Positions 17,279 to 26,082 of a stretch of DNA of 64,000 nucleotides are shown here, piece after piece (the stretch's first letter is position 1; the number at the start of each line of letters is the position of its first letter). The notes beneath the pieces were generated by a model. It was not told where the DNA came from and searched no databases. It saw only the letters and a list, made by a program, of their open reading frames with translations. This DNA comes from DASQZT01 sp963728965 (GTDB lineage: Bacteria > Acidobacteriota > Terriglobia > Bryobacterales > Bryobacteraceae), in the NCBI GenBank assembly GCA_963728965.1, contig CAVSMH010000002.1, forward strand, positions 248,001 through 312,000, in the 5' to 3' direction. A program made the position numbers and the translations under genes.

Positions 17279-18954
17279 TTCTGGCGTGCGCCACGGCGGC
17301 GTCCGGAGCGCCAAAGCCGGCGCTGCACCTTCGTGTGGAAATACCGATGCGCGACGGAGTGCGGCTGGCGGCCAATGTGTATCTGTCGGCGGAGCGCTCC
17401 CGCATGCCGGCCATCCTGGAGCGCACTCCGTACGGAAAAGGCGTGGCGATCACACCCAACTACCAGGCCTTCGTGGATCGCGGCTACGCCGTCATCGTCG
17501 AGGACGTGCGCGGCCGCTATGAGTCTCAGGGCGTATTCCGGCCACTGCACCAGGAACCCGCCGACGGCGACGACACGCTGAACTGGATCGCCCACCAGCC
17601 GTGGTCCGATGGCAAAGTCGGCATGATCGGCGGTTCGTACCGCGGCATCGTGCAGTGGAAAGCTGCGGTGATGAACAATCCGCACCTGAAGGCCATCTTC
17701 CCGGTGGTCTCCGGATTCGACGATTATCGCGACCGCTTCTACTCCACCGGCGGAGCCATCAAGCTCGGCAACCGGTTGTTGTGGATGTCGGAGAACCTGA
17801 AGGTGCCGGGGTACCATCCGGACTTCAGCAAGTTCGTGCTGCACCTGCCGCTGCGCACTGCCGACCTCGCCGCCACGGGAGGCGTCTCGGAGATGTACCG
17901 TGAGGCCATGGCGCACCCCTCGTTCGACGCCTTTTGGCGCGCGCTGAGCACGGAGGAACAGATCCGGAAAGTGCGCGTGCCGGTGTTCGCGGTGGGGGGA
18001 TGGTACGACAACTTCGTCGAGAGCGACCTGGAGGCGTTCGCTGCGCTGCACAAGCGCTCGGGGCTGAACCGGATTGTGATCGGGCCTTGGCCGCACAACA
18101 TGTCGTACCGGTTTGTGAACGTGGACTTCGGTCCCAACCCATTACTTCCGGTGCGTCAGTACCAGCTGGACTGGTTCGATCAATGGCTGGGGGGGAAAGA
18201 CACGGCACTGGTTTCGCGGCCGCCCGTGAAAATCTTCGTGATGGGCGCCAACCGGTGGCGCGAAGCGGGGGAATGGCCGCCCGAAGGGGCTCGCCCGCTG
18301 CAATTCTATCTGGCCGGCGGCGGGCGGGCGAATTCGCTCGCCGGCGATGGCCGTCTGGCCGATGAACCCCCGCGGCGTGGAGCCGAGGATCATTACGTCT
18401 TCGACCCGCGCGAGCCGGTGCCCACGCGCGGCGGCGCGGTCTGCTGCAATCCGCGAGTGTTTCCGTGGGGCCCGATGGACCAGCGTCCGGTGGAGTCGCG
18501 CCAGGATGTCCTGGTGTACACCACCCACGCATTGAAGCGCGATGTCGAAGTGATCGGCCCGGTGCAGGTGGTCCTGTATGTGGCCACCAGCGCGCAAGAC
18601 ACGGACTTCACCGCCAAGCTGGTGGACGTGTTTCCGGACGGAACGGCGCGCAACCTGACGGACGGAATCTTGCGCCTCCGCTATCGGAACTCGCTCGCAC
18701 AGCCGCAACTGGCGCACCCGGGCGAAGTCTACGCGATCACTGTGGATGCGGGAGTGACCGGCAACGTGTTCCTGAAAGGGCACCGCATCCGGCTCGAGAT
18801 TTCGAGCAGCAACTTTCCGCGTTTTGATCGCAACCCCAACACGGGCGGGCCAATCGCCGACGAAACGCACCTGACCAAGGCCCGCCAGACCGTGTACCAC
18901 GATCGCGAGCGCCCGTCGCACCTGCTGCTGATGGTGATGCCCGGCAGGGGGTAG
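17260..18954 (+). CDS. CocE/NonD-family alpha/beta hydrolase (X-Pro dipeptidyl-peptidase-like)
   Basis: This 564-residue serine hydrolase of the S15/CocE group is a secreted esterase or acylaminopeptidase candidate. A signal peptide is likely (VRAWYLILACATAASG). Family opening is PMRDGVRLAANVYL; the nucleophile elbow is GGSYRG, the acid region GGWYDNF, the histidine IGPWPHN, and a C-terminal jelly-roll starts near VEVIGPVQVVLYV. The start is uncertain: GTG 17260 gives a compact signal peptide, TTG 17248 adds four residues. Either overlaps the glycosyltransferase end, implying co-transcription. Confidence 0.86.
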   Translation: MRAWYLILACATAASGAPKPALHLRVEIPMRDGVRLAANVYLSAERSRMPAILERTPYGKGVAITPNYQAFVDRGYAVIVEDVRGRYESQGVFRPLHQEPADGDDTLNWIAHQPWSDGKVGMIGGSYRGIVQWKAAVMNNPHLKAIFPVVSGFDDYRDRFYSTGGAIKLGNRLLWMSENLKVPGYHPDFSKFVLHLPLRTADLAATGGVSEMYREAMAHPSFDAFWRALSTEEQIRKVRVPVFAVGGWYDNFVESDLEAFAALHKRSGLNRIVIGPWPHNMSYRFVNVDFGPNPLLPVRQYQLDWFDQWLGGKDTALVSRPPVKIFVMGANRWREAGEWPPEGARPLQFYLAGGGRANSLAGDGRLADEPPRRGAEDHYVFDPREPVPTRGGAVCCNPRVFPWGPMDQRPVESRQDVLVYTTHALKRDVEVIGPVQVVLYVATSAQDTDFTAKLVDVFPDGTARNLTDGILRLRYRNSLAQPQLAHPGEVYAITVDAGVTGNVFLKGHRIRLEISSSNFPRFDRNPNTGGPIADETHLTKARQTVYHDRERPSHLLLMVMPGRG

Positions 18955-18981
18955 GACGAGCCGGCCAGCGGCGCGGCCGAT

Positions 18982-21423
18982 TCAGTTGTCAGTCCCCGGG
19001 CCGCCCGCTCCTTTCACGTACTTGTCGAACCAGGCGAATTTCTCCCAGAGGACATGTTCGACAGTCTCCCTGGCGCGGTATCCGTGAGCTTCGAACGGCA
19101 GAAACACCAGCCGGACGATGCCGCCGTTGCCGCGCACGGCCTGGTACATACGGTCGGATTGGATGGGAAACGTGCCGGCATTGTCGTCGGCTTCGCCGTG
19201 GATCAGCAGCAGAGGAGCCTTAATCGTATCGGCATGCATGAAGGGCGACATCTTCAGGTACACGTCCGGCGCCTGCCACAGCGTGCGGCGCTCGCTCTGG
19301 AAACCGAACGGTGTGAGGGTGCGATTGTGGGCGCCGCTTTCAGCGATGCCGGCTTTGAACAGGTCGCAATGGGCCAGCAGGTTGGCCGTCATGAAAGCGC
19401 CGTAGCTGTGGCCGCCTACGCCGACTCGCGCCGGATCGGTCACTCCCATAGAGACGGCCTTATCGATGGCTGCCCTGGCGTCGGCCACAATCTGGTCCAC
19501 GTAGGTGTTGTTCACCGTATCGGGGTCGCCCACTACCGGCATAGCGGCATTGTCCAGTACGGCGTAGCCCTGGAGCGCGAAGAACAATTGCGAGTAGCCA
19601 GTCATCTCGGTGAAGCGGCGGGTGGAGCCGCTCACCTGCCCGGCGGTGAGGGCATCGTTGAATTCGTACGGGTAGGCCCATACCAGCGTCGGCAGCTTCG
19701 TGCCAGGCTTGTAGTTGGCTGGCAGGTAGAGCGTGAAGGAGAGGTCCACGCCGTCGTTGCGCTTGTACTTGACGAGCTCGCGGCGGATGCCGCGGATGGA
19801 GGGCTGCGGATCGGGGAACCGGGTGAAGGCGGTCATCGATCCGGACGCGGAGCGGATGAAGTAGTTGGGCGGCTCGGCGGGGCTTTCGCGCCGGGTCATG
19901 AATCGTTCGCCTCTGCCATCGAGGATGGCTACGGGTACTTCGTAGTGGTCGTCATCGCAGCGGAACAGGCGTTCGGTCTGCTGCGTGGCGAGGTTGAAAC
20001 GATCGAGGAACGGATGGTCGCCCGAAGGAGAGGATCCGGCGCCGGCCAGGAAGATATGGCCGCCGTCGAGGAGCATCACACGGCTTCCGTTGGGCAGCGA
20101 TTTCTCGAGCGGGCGGCCAGGATCCTTGTAGCGGTCCTGGTTGTTGCGGGCCCAGATGAGGCGCGGCTCGGTGTGGGTGTCGAGATCGACGAGGAAAGTG
20201 CGCTGCCAGCGCTTCTGGCGTTCGAAATCCTCGATCAGCGCCAGACCGCCGTTTTCGGTCATCTGGATCCCCTGGAAGCGCTGCTGGGTTTTGAACAGTT
20301 CCACGGGCCCGCCCGTGAACGGCGCTTTGAGGGCCACGACACGGTCGCGGAACGGCGCCGGATTTTTGATATCGCCGCCATCGAGCGCTTGCACCCACAA
20401 CAAGGTCGCGGGCTCATTGGGACGCCACTGGATGCCGCGGGGGCCGGTGGGAACACCGGTGAGCGAAACACGCTCCTCGAGCGGCTGGCTGACCACTTTG
20501 TGAATGATTTTCCCGGTGCGGTCCCACACCTCAATTTCTTTTGCAAAGGAACGCACACCCAAGAGGTAGGAGAACGGACGGTGGACGGTGGTCACCAGGA
20601 AGTTCTTACCATCCGGCGAAATGCGCACCGACTCGATGATACCCGGCCTGCCGACGGGCGTAACCTTGCCGATGGCTATATCGACAAGCGCAAGTTGGGA
20701 GGTGGCGTAGTATTCGAAGAGGTCCTCGTCGTGAGGGTTCTGGAGCATGTCTTCGAGGGTGGCCGATCCTTTCGCGCCGCCCAGGCTTTCCTGCACGTGC
20801 GGGCCGGTGGGGACCAGTGGCGCGGAGGGCGGCGCGCTGCGATTGGTCCTCACGGTCTCGACCAGGAGGGACTTGCTATCGGGCATCCACTGCACGTCGG
20901 AGGCGATACCCGCTCCGCCACGCCCGCCGCCAAAGGCACCGCCCATGACGGCGTTCACACGGACGCCTTCGATGCGGTGCGTCTTGCCGGTGGTATCGCC
21001 CACCCACAGCTCGGTCGCAGTGGCGGTGGTATTGGTAAACGCGAAGCGCGCGCCCGCTGCGCTCCAGCGGGCTGGGCCCAGCTTCGCGTTCAACGGGACT
21101 TCTACATGGATCTCGGTCCCTTCGGGGATCTTGCGCAGCAGCATGGAAGAGTTGAAGGTGGTGTTGTGCAGGCCATTGGTTCTGGGATTGATCCGCAACC
21201 CGGCCAGGCGCAGCATGGGCTGCGCCAACTCGGCGATGGGTGGATAGCGTACCGGCTGCCCTTCAATGGCATACGTCCGCGTGGGATTGAGGGTGAGTTG
21301 CGGAGTGGGACGCGCGTTCAGGACGTCCATAACCGCCTTGGGCGGCTTGCGGTACGGCTCCGCGCCGGAGAGGACGAGAGCCGCCAGGCAAAGGATGAGT
21401 AACGCTTTCGTGGCCGGTTTCAT
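18982..21423 (-). CDS. Secreted S9-family prolyl-oligopeptidase-like peptidase
   Basis: This 813-residue serine peptidase has a signal peptide (about 1-21), a long beta-propeller-like N-terminal part and a C-terminal alpha/beta-hydrolase domain. The triad is readable as S673 in GGHSYGAF, D746 or D747 in HGEADDNAGT and H780 in FEAHGYR. The arrangement recalls the S9D (glutamyl-endopeptidase-like) branch rather than classical prolyl oligopeptidase. ATG 21423 directly precedes the signal peptide; the 36 residues upstream in frame overlap the OmpA-family promoter. It converges with the CocE-type gene, 27 bases between stops. Confidence 0.88.
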   Translation of the reverse strand: MKPATKALLILCLAALVLSGAEPYRKPPKAVMDVLNARPTPQLTLNPTRTYAIEGQPVRYPPIAELAQPMLRLAGLRINPRTNGLHNTTFNSSMLLRKIPEGTEIHVEVPLNAKLGPARWSAAGARFAFTNTTATATELWVGDTTGKTHRIEGVRVNAVMGGAFGGGRGGAGIASDVQWMPDSKSLLVETVRTNRSAPPSAPLVPTGPHVQESLGGAKGSATLEDMLQNPHDEDLFEYYATSQLALVDIAIGKVTPVGRPGIIESVRISPDGKNFLVTTVHRPFSYLLGVRSFAKEIEVWDRTGKIIHKVVSQPLEERVSLTGVPTGPRGIQWRPNEPATLLWVQALDGGDIKNPAPFRDRVVALKAPFTGGPVELFKTQQRFQGIQMTENGGLALIEDFERQKRWQRTFLVDLDTHTEPRLIWARNNQDRYKDPGRPLEKSLPNGSRVMLLDGGHIFLAGAGSSPSGDHPFLDRFNLATQQTERLFRCDDDHYEVPVAILDGRGERFMTRRESPAEPPNYFIRSASGSMTAFTRFPDPQPSIRGIRRELVKYKRNDGVDLSFTLYLPANYKPGTKLPTLVWAYPYEFNDALTAGQVSGSTRRFTEMTGYSQLFFALQGYAVLDNAAMPVVGDPDTVNNTYVDQIVADARAAIDKAVSMGVTDPARVGVGGHSYGAFMTANLLAHCDLFKAGIAESGAHNRTLTPFGFQSERRTLWQAPDVYLKMSPFMHADTIKAPLLLIHGEADDNAGTFPIQSDRMYQAVRGNGGIVRLVFLPFEAHGYRARETVEHVLWEKFAWFDKYVKGAGGPGTDN

Positions 21424-21473
21424 AAGTGAAACGGTACCACGCGGACTCCTGGATAGTGTGGAGAGCCTCCCGG

Positions 21474-21489
21474 TGGCACGACGCGTGCT
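21474..21489 (+). promoter_or_regulatory. Sigma-54 type -24/-12 promoter for the OmpA-family gene
   Basis: TGGCACGACGCGTGCT matches the TGGCACG-N4-TTGC(A/T) consensus except for one base and keeps the obligatory GG-N10-GC spacing. Start of transcription is expected near 21500, leaving a leader of about 20 bases that contains GAGAGGGGAA before ATG 21520. Location in intergenic sequence and correct orientation support it. Confidence 0.7.
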
Positions 21490-21519
21490 TTCGATAACAA
21501 CGTCGAGAGGGGAACCACA

Positions 21520-23064
21520 ATGAGGAAGCAATTACCTCCGCTCATCACATTCGTACTCGTAGGCGCGGCCACCGCCTGGCCGCAAGCTCCGGTTATGGAA
21601 CACCCCAGCGTTCCGATCTACCGGGTGACCGTGGTAGAACGCACAGTCAAGGCAGTGGGCTACCAATACCGGCGTGGTCCCACGAACCTGGATTTTCGCG
21701 GCACGGTGCTGCTGCCGAAGGCCAAGGGAAACGCCACGGTGGAGTCGAAAGCCGGCCGCACCGAAATTGAAGCCCATTTCGAACACGTGGCGCCGCCCAC
21801 GCGTTTCGGCCCGGAGTACCTTACCTATGTGCTGTGGGCGATCACGCCGGAGGGGCACCCCAAGAACCTGGGTGAAGTGCTGGCCGACAGCTCCGACCAT
21901 GCCAAGCTGCGGGTCACGACAGACCTCCAGGCGTTCGGCATGATCGTGACCGCGGAGCCCTATTCCGCGGTAAGGCAGCCGAGTGACGTGGTGGTGATGG
22001 AGAACCAGATTCGTCCGGACACTGTCGGGCACATTGAAGAAGTTTCGGCCAAGTACGAGCTGATGCCCCGTGGTCACTACACCTACAACGTGCCCACCGG
22101 CTCGCAGCCTCCGGCCCGCGGCGACGAAGTTTCGATGGACCGCTACGAAGAGATCCTGGAGGTGTACCAGGCGCAGAATGCGGTGCAGATTGCGCGCTCG
22201 ATCGGCGCCGACGAATACGCGACGGCGACCTTCAACAAGGCCGAGCAACTGCTGCGGAACGCGCGAACCTTCCAGGAGCGGCGCGCGGACAAGAGCACGA
22301 TCATCACCGCAGCGCGCCAGGCGGCGCAGACAGCCGAAGACGCCCGGGCGATCACCGAGAAGCGCAAGCAGGAGGAAGATCTGGCGCAGGCCCGCGAGCA
22401 GACGGCACGCGCGCAGCAGTTGCGAGCGCAGGCGGAAGCCGAGGCCCAGCGGGCCCGATCGGAGGCATCCGCCGACCGCAGCCAACTCGAGCAGGAGCGC
22501 TCGGCGCGCCAGCAGGCCGAAAGCGAGGCCGCGGCTGCCACGGCGCTGCCACCGCCGCCACCGCCGCAGCCGCAACTCCAGGCGGCCACCATGGAACCTC
22601 GCAAGAGCGAGCTTCGCAGGTCGATGCTGCGCGATCTCACCACGATCGCGAACACCCGCGACACACCCCGCGGCCTGGTGGTCACCTTGCAGAGCGGCTA
22701 CTTCCGGGGCGCGGAGGTGAGTGGGTCGGCCTATCCCTTGCTCCAGCGGGTGGCGGCGGTGATCGCCGCGCACCCCGGCCTGTACGTGGAGGTGGATGGG
22801 CACACGGACAGCACCGGGTCGCCCTCGCGCGAAGAGGAGACATCTTACGAGCGCGCCGCGGCGGTACGCGATGTGCTGGTGCGGAGCGGGGTTAGGGTCA
22901 ACTCGATCACGGCGCGAGGACTGGGAAGCAGTCACCCGCTGGTGTCGAACAACAACGCGGCGGGCCGGGAGCAGAACCGGCGCGTAGAGATCACCGTCAG
23001 CGGCGATCCCATCGGCAGCGTGCCGTACTGGGACAAGACATATTCGGTACTGCCGCGACAGTAA
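21520..23064 (+). CDS. OmpA-family outer-membrane/peptidoglycan-binding protein with DUF4398-like and coiled-coil regions
   Basis: This 514-residue exported protein has a signal peptide (about 1-22), an N-terminal beta-rich domain with GTVLLPKAKGNATVES, a helical DUF4398-like segment (about 210-275: IGADEYATATFNKAEQLL), a highly charged Ala/Glu/Arg coiled coil (about 285-345), a proline hinge (PPPPPPQPQ), and a C-terminal OmpA domain with VEVDGHTDSTGS, ERAAAVRDVL and the NRRVEI motif that holds peptidoglycan. It would tether the envelope to the wall. Downstream is an inverted repeat at 23093-23124. Control by sigma-54 is suggested by the promoter 31 bases upstream. Confidence 0.88.
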   Translation: MRKQLPPLITFVLVGAATAWPQAPVMEHPSVPIYRVTVVERTVKAVGYQYRRGPTNLDFRGTVLLPKAKGNATVESKAGRTEIEAHFEHVAPPTRFGPEYLTYVLWAITPEGHPKNLGEVLADSSDHAKLRVTTDLQAFGMIVTAEPYSAVRQPSDVVVMENQIRPDTVGHIEEVSAKYELMPRGHYTYNVPTGSQPPARGDEVSMDRYEEILEVYQAQNAVQIARSIGADEYATATFNKAEQLLRNARTFQERRADKSTIITAARQAAQTAEDARAITEKRKQEEDLAQAREQTARAQQLRAQAEAEAQRARSEASADRSQLEQERSARQQAESEAAAATALPPPPPPQPQLQAATMEPRKSELRRSMLRDLTTIANTRDTPRGLVVTLQSGYFRGAEVSGSAYPLLQRVAAVIAAHPGLYVEVDGHTDSTGSPSREEETSYERAAAVRDVLVRSGVRVNSITARGLGSSHPLVSNNNAAGREQNRRVEITVSGDPIGSVPYWDKTYSVLPRQ

Positions 23065-23092
23065 ACAGGCAGGCTGATCGGCGGATGGAAGA

Positions 23093-23130
23093 TCGTGGGG
23101 CCGGGGTCGAACCCTGCCCCACGATATAAT
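23093..23130 (+). promoter_or_regulatory. Inverted repeat abutting a TATAAT box, ilvE control region
   Basis: TCGTGGGGC (23093-23101) and GCCCCACGA (23116-23124) form a perfect 9-base inverted repeat whose 14-base loop itself contains GGGTCGAACCC. A perfect TATAAT (23125-23130) follows at once, 6 bases before the ilvE ATG. The repeat may be a terminator for the gene upstream (no T-run), an operator, or both. The TATAAT position predicts a transcript that starts at or next to the start codon. Confidence 0.45.
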
Positions 23131-23136
23131 ACTGCC

Positions 23137-24084
23137 ATGCTCAAGCCCACCGAAAAGATCTGGCACAACGGGCGCTTCATCCCGTGGGAAGAAGCGACCA
23201 TTCACGTGCTTTCCCACGTTGTGAACTACGGCAGCTCGGTATTCGAAGGAATCCGTTGCTATTCCACGCCTGCCGGTCCGGCGATCTTCCGGTTGCGGGA
23301 GCACGTGCGGCGCATGGTCGACTCGGCCAAGATCTACCGCATGGAGAACCTGGGTTTTTCAGCGGATGCACTCGGCGAAGCGATGCAGGAACTGGTGCGA
23401 GTGAACGGCATGGACGCGTGCTACATCCGGCCAATCGTGTTGCGGGGCTATGGCGAAGTGGGGGTGAACGGGCTCAAGAACCCCATCGAGATTTACATGG
23501 CCTGCTGGGAGTGGGGCAAGTACCTGGGCGAGGAAGCGCTGGCCGAGGGTGTGGATGTGTGCGTCTCCAGTTGGACGCGCATGGCTCCCAACACCCTTCC
23601 GGCGCTGGCGAAGGCGGGCGCCAACTACATGAACTCGCAGCTCATCAAGATGGAAGCGCTAGCCAACGGGTATAGCGAGGGTATCGCTCTGGACTTCGCC
23701 GGGTACGTGAGCGAAGGCTCGGGCGAGAACATCTTCGTGGTGCGCGACGGCAAGATCCACACACCTCCGCTGGGTGCGTCGGTGCTGCCCGGCATCACGC
23801 GGGACAGCATCCTGACGCTGGCGCGGAAGCTGGAGATTCCGGTAATCGAGACGATCGTGCCGCGGGAGATGCTGTATATTGCCGACGAAGTGTTCTTCTC
23901 GGGGACGGCGGCCGAGATCACACCGATCCGCTCGATCGACCGCATCACGGTGGGCAAAGGCCGGCGCGGTCCGGTAGCGGAAGCGCTGCAAAAAGAGTTC
24001 TTCGGGATCATCAACGGGACGCGGCCGGACGAGCACGGTTGGCTGTCGCACGTGCATGCCGGGCAGCCGGCGGCCGTGAAATAG
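23137..24084 (+). CDS. ilvE: Branched-chain amino acid aminotransferase
   Basis: This 315-residue class IV PLP aminotransferase interconverts leucine, isoleucine and valine with their keto acids using glutamate/2-oxoglutarate. Signatures: LSHVVNYGSSVFEGIRCY at the start, YIRPIVLRGYGEVG, the PLP lysine K159 in LAKAGANYMNSQ, GIALDFAGYVSEGSGENIFVV, LPGITRDSIL and VFFSGTAAEITPI. Length is standard. ATG 23137 fits the conserved N-terminus; no Shine-Dalgarno is present, in line with a leaderless transcript from the TATAAT at 23125. It is followed by 216 bases without a recognisable gene. Confidence 0.95.
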   Translation: MLKPTEKIWHNGRFIPWEEATIHVLSHVVNYGSSVFEGIRCYSTPAGPAIFRLREHVRRMVDSAKIYRMENLGFSADALGEAMQELVRVNGMDACYIRPIVLRGYGEVGVNGLKNPIEIYMACWEWGKYLGEEALAEGVDVCVSSWTRMAPNTLPALAKAGANYMNSQLIKMEALANGYSEGIALDFAGYVSEGSGENIFVVRDGKIHTPPLGASVLPGITRDSILTLARKLEIPVIETIVPREMLYIADEVFFSGTAAEITPIRSIDRITVGKGRRGPVAEALQKEFFGIINGTRPDEHGWLSHVHAGQPAAVK

Positions 24085-24300
24085 ACCGCCAGGAGGCCGG
24101 CGCAACCGGATGACCACCTCCCCCGAGATTTGCCATGCCGGCTGCGCTGCCGCCTGATGATCTCTCCTGTTGTAGCGCGTAACGGGCCGCCCATGCCACA
24201 AGAAAGTGCGCCGCAGAACGCGCTTTTCAACAAGTCTTTGCGCACGGGTTGGCATGGAGTTAGACGGGCGGGCTTGTGCCAAACTTGTGAATAAAACAGC

Positions 24301-25446
24301 ATGATAGAGTACTGTTTCGGCGAAGATGTAACGACGGGGCGGCCGATTTGTGTTTCGTTCGATGAAACGATCCAGTCGGTTGACCTGGCAGGCGCGGCGG
24401 GAGGCAACTTTCTCGCGCCGGGGTGGATCGATCTTCAGGTGAATGGGTTCGCGGGCGTGGACTACAACCGGGCCGATACGCCGCACGAGGAGATTGCGCG
24501 GTCAACCGAGGTGCTGTTCTCGACGGGGGTGACGCGCTTTTATCCGACCGTGATTACCGGATCGCCTCAGGGCATGGCCGGGTCGCTGCGCAACCTGACG
24601 CGCGCGCGGGAGACGTTCGCCGGCGGCGAAGCCATCGAGGGGTTCCACGTTGAAGGGCCGCATATCAGCGCCGAGGATGGGCCGCGCGGTGCGCATCCGC
24701 GGGAGTGGGTGCGCAAGCCGGACGTGGATGAGTATCGCCGCTGGCAGGAGGCAGCCGATGGCCGGGTGCGGGTCGTAACGGTGGCACCGGAGTGGCCCGA
24801 AGCGACGGCGTACATCGAGAAGGTGGCGAGCGAGGGAGTGGTGGTTTCGATCGGGCACTCGGCGGCGACTCCGGCGCAGATTGCGAATGCCGCCGCGGCC
24901 GGAGCGACCATGTCCACGCATCTCGGCAACGGCGCGCACGCGGTTCTGCGGCGCCATCCGAACTACATCTGGCAGCAGCTTGCGGAGGACCGGCTGATGG
25001 CCAGCTTCATCGTGGATGGCATCCACCTGGATGCCGGGTTCCTGACGGTGGCGCTGCGAGCGAAGGGCATCGACCGCGCGGTGCTGATCACGGACGCGGT
25101 GACGCCGGCCGGTTCGGCACCGGGGCGCTACCGGTTGGGCGAACTGGAGGTCGAGCTGAACGACGCGGGGCGGGTGGTGCTGGCGGGTCAGGATCGCCTG
25201 GCCGGAAGCGCGCTGCGCATGGACCGCGGAATTGAGAATCTGGTGCGGCTGGCCGGACTGACGTTGTCCTCGGCGGTGCAGATGGCGACGACCAATGCGG
25301 CCCGGGCGGGGAAGGTGCCTACGCGCGCGAACGGGCTGGCGCCGGGCGACCGCGCCGACCTGGTGGAATTCCGATTCGATCGGGAGGCCCTCCGGCTCCA
25401 GGTGGTGGGCACGTGGGTCGCGGGCCGCCGGGTGTTCCACGCCTGA
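24301..25446 (+). CDS. nagA: N-acetylglucosamine-6-phosphate deacetylase
   Basis: This 381-residue amidohydrolase removes acetate from GlcNAc-6-phosphate, feeding cell-wall or chitin sugar into glycolysis. Metal and substrate motifs are present: APGWIDLQVNGFAGVDYN, HVEGPHIS with the metal glutamate, VSIGHSAA and STHLGNGAH with metal histidines, IVDGIHL, and the catalytic aspartate in LITDAVTPAG. The C-terminal LAPGDRADLVEF strand closes the fold. No nagB or transporter lies next to it. The intergenic stretch before it holds no second gene. Confidence 0.92.
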   Translation: MIEYCFGEDVTTGRPICVSFDETIQSVDLAGAAGGNFLAPGWIDLQVNGFAGVDYNRADTPHEEIARSTEVLFSTGVTRFYPTVITGSPQGMAGSLRNLTRARETFAGGEAIEGFHVEGPHISAEDGPRGAHPREWVRKPDVDEYRRWQEAADGRVRVVTVAPEWPEATAYIEKVASEGVVVSIGHSAATPAQIANAAAAGATMSTHLGNGAHAVLRRHPNYIWQQLAEDRLMASFIVDGIHLDAGFLTVALRAKGIDRAVLITDAVTPAGSAPGRYRLGELEVELNDAGRVVLAGQDRLAGSALRMDRGIENLVRLAGLTLSSAVQMATTNAARAGKVPTRANGLAPGDRADLVEFRFDREALRLQVVGTWVAGRRVFHA

Positions 25447-25630
25447 TCACAGCGACCGTAGGGCGCGCATGGGATCGACCGACGCAGCGCGGCGCAGGGA
25501 TGTCGTTGGCGAGCAGGCTCACGGCCGCGACGGCCAAGCACCACGCCGGCATAGAGCGGCAGGGGGCGCGGGTGATCAGCCGTCTCGCAACATCATTTCC
25601 ACAGAAGACGCCAGGGCGATGAAAAGGCAC
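25444..25630 (-). pseudogene. 3' remnant of an ADOP-type ABC permease
   Basis: The minus strand ends in RAASVDPMRALRSL-stop, the typical C-terminus of acidobacterial duplicated orphan permeases (PARRAARVDP-like). Just upstream, in another frame, AVAAVSLLANDIPA continues the last transmembrane helix, so there is a frameshift within the fragment. The rest of the roughly 800-residue permease is missing; the IS4-like element begins about 10-50 bases further on. Confidence 0.6.
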
Positions 25631-25713
25631 GGGTGAATCGTTCAGCCGAATAGCCACTTGAATCGTTTCTATTTTCGCGTTCGCAGAAAGGCTTGACTGA
25701 CGTTCAATTCTGA

Positions 25714-26082
25714 ATGCATAATTGCTTTCAGATGGACGTTAGCCCAAAAGGCCCCGAAGCCGCCCGCCTCCGGCAACGCAAGTTCAGTTGTCTCCGTCAG
25801 TTCCCCTTCCCCGATGACCTGCTGCCTGGTTCGCTCTCCCTCACTCACCGCCGCTGTGGCAAACCCACTTGTCATTGCGCGTCTGGCGAGGGCCATCCGA
25901 TTTGGTTTCTCACTTTCATGTCGCAGGGAAAGCGTCGTGTGGAACGAATTCCTATCAAGTGGGTAGACGACGTCCGCCGGCGCGTTGAAGCTGGCCGCGC
26001 CTTTCAGGACGCTCTGCGCGAGGTCCTCACGGCCAATGCCGAGTTGTTGGTCCTCTGGCGCAAACAGCAGCCACCCCGCTGA
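25714..26082 (+). CDS. DUF6788-like transposase-associated protein
   Basis: This 122-residue basic protein has the pattern SLTHRRCGKPTCHCASGEGH, a Cys/His cluster that looks like a small zinc or nucleic-acid-binding knuckle, followed by a VRRRVEAGRAFQDALREVL helix. Proteins of this type commonly sit directly in front of DDE transposase genes. Its TGA (26080-26082) lies inside the open transposase frame, so the two are read in overlapping frames. The exact role in transposition is unknown. The ATG at 25714 is the first in frame. Confidence 0.6.
   Translation: MHNCFQMDVSPKGPEAARLRQRKFSCLRQFPFPDDLLPGSLSLTHRRCGKPTCHCASGEGHPIWFLTFMSQGKRRVERIPIKWVDDVRRRVEAGRAFQDALREVLTANAELLVLWRKQQPPR

Noticed and set aside
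19054..21402. Long plus-strand frame (782 codons) opposite the S9 peptidase
   Set aside because: Antisense shadow of a gene with a complete catalytic triad.
23091..23124. tRNA-like 3' end (GGTCGAACCC flanked by GTGGGGC and GCCCCAC)
   Set aside because: The flanks pair as one simple hairpin and there is no D-arm or anticodon arm; kept as inverted repeat only.
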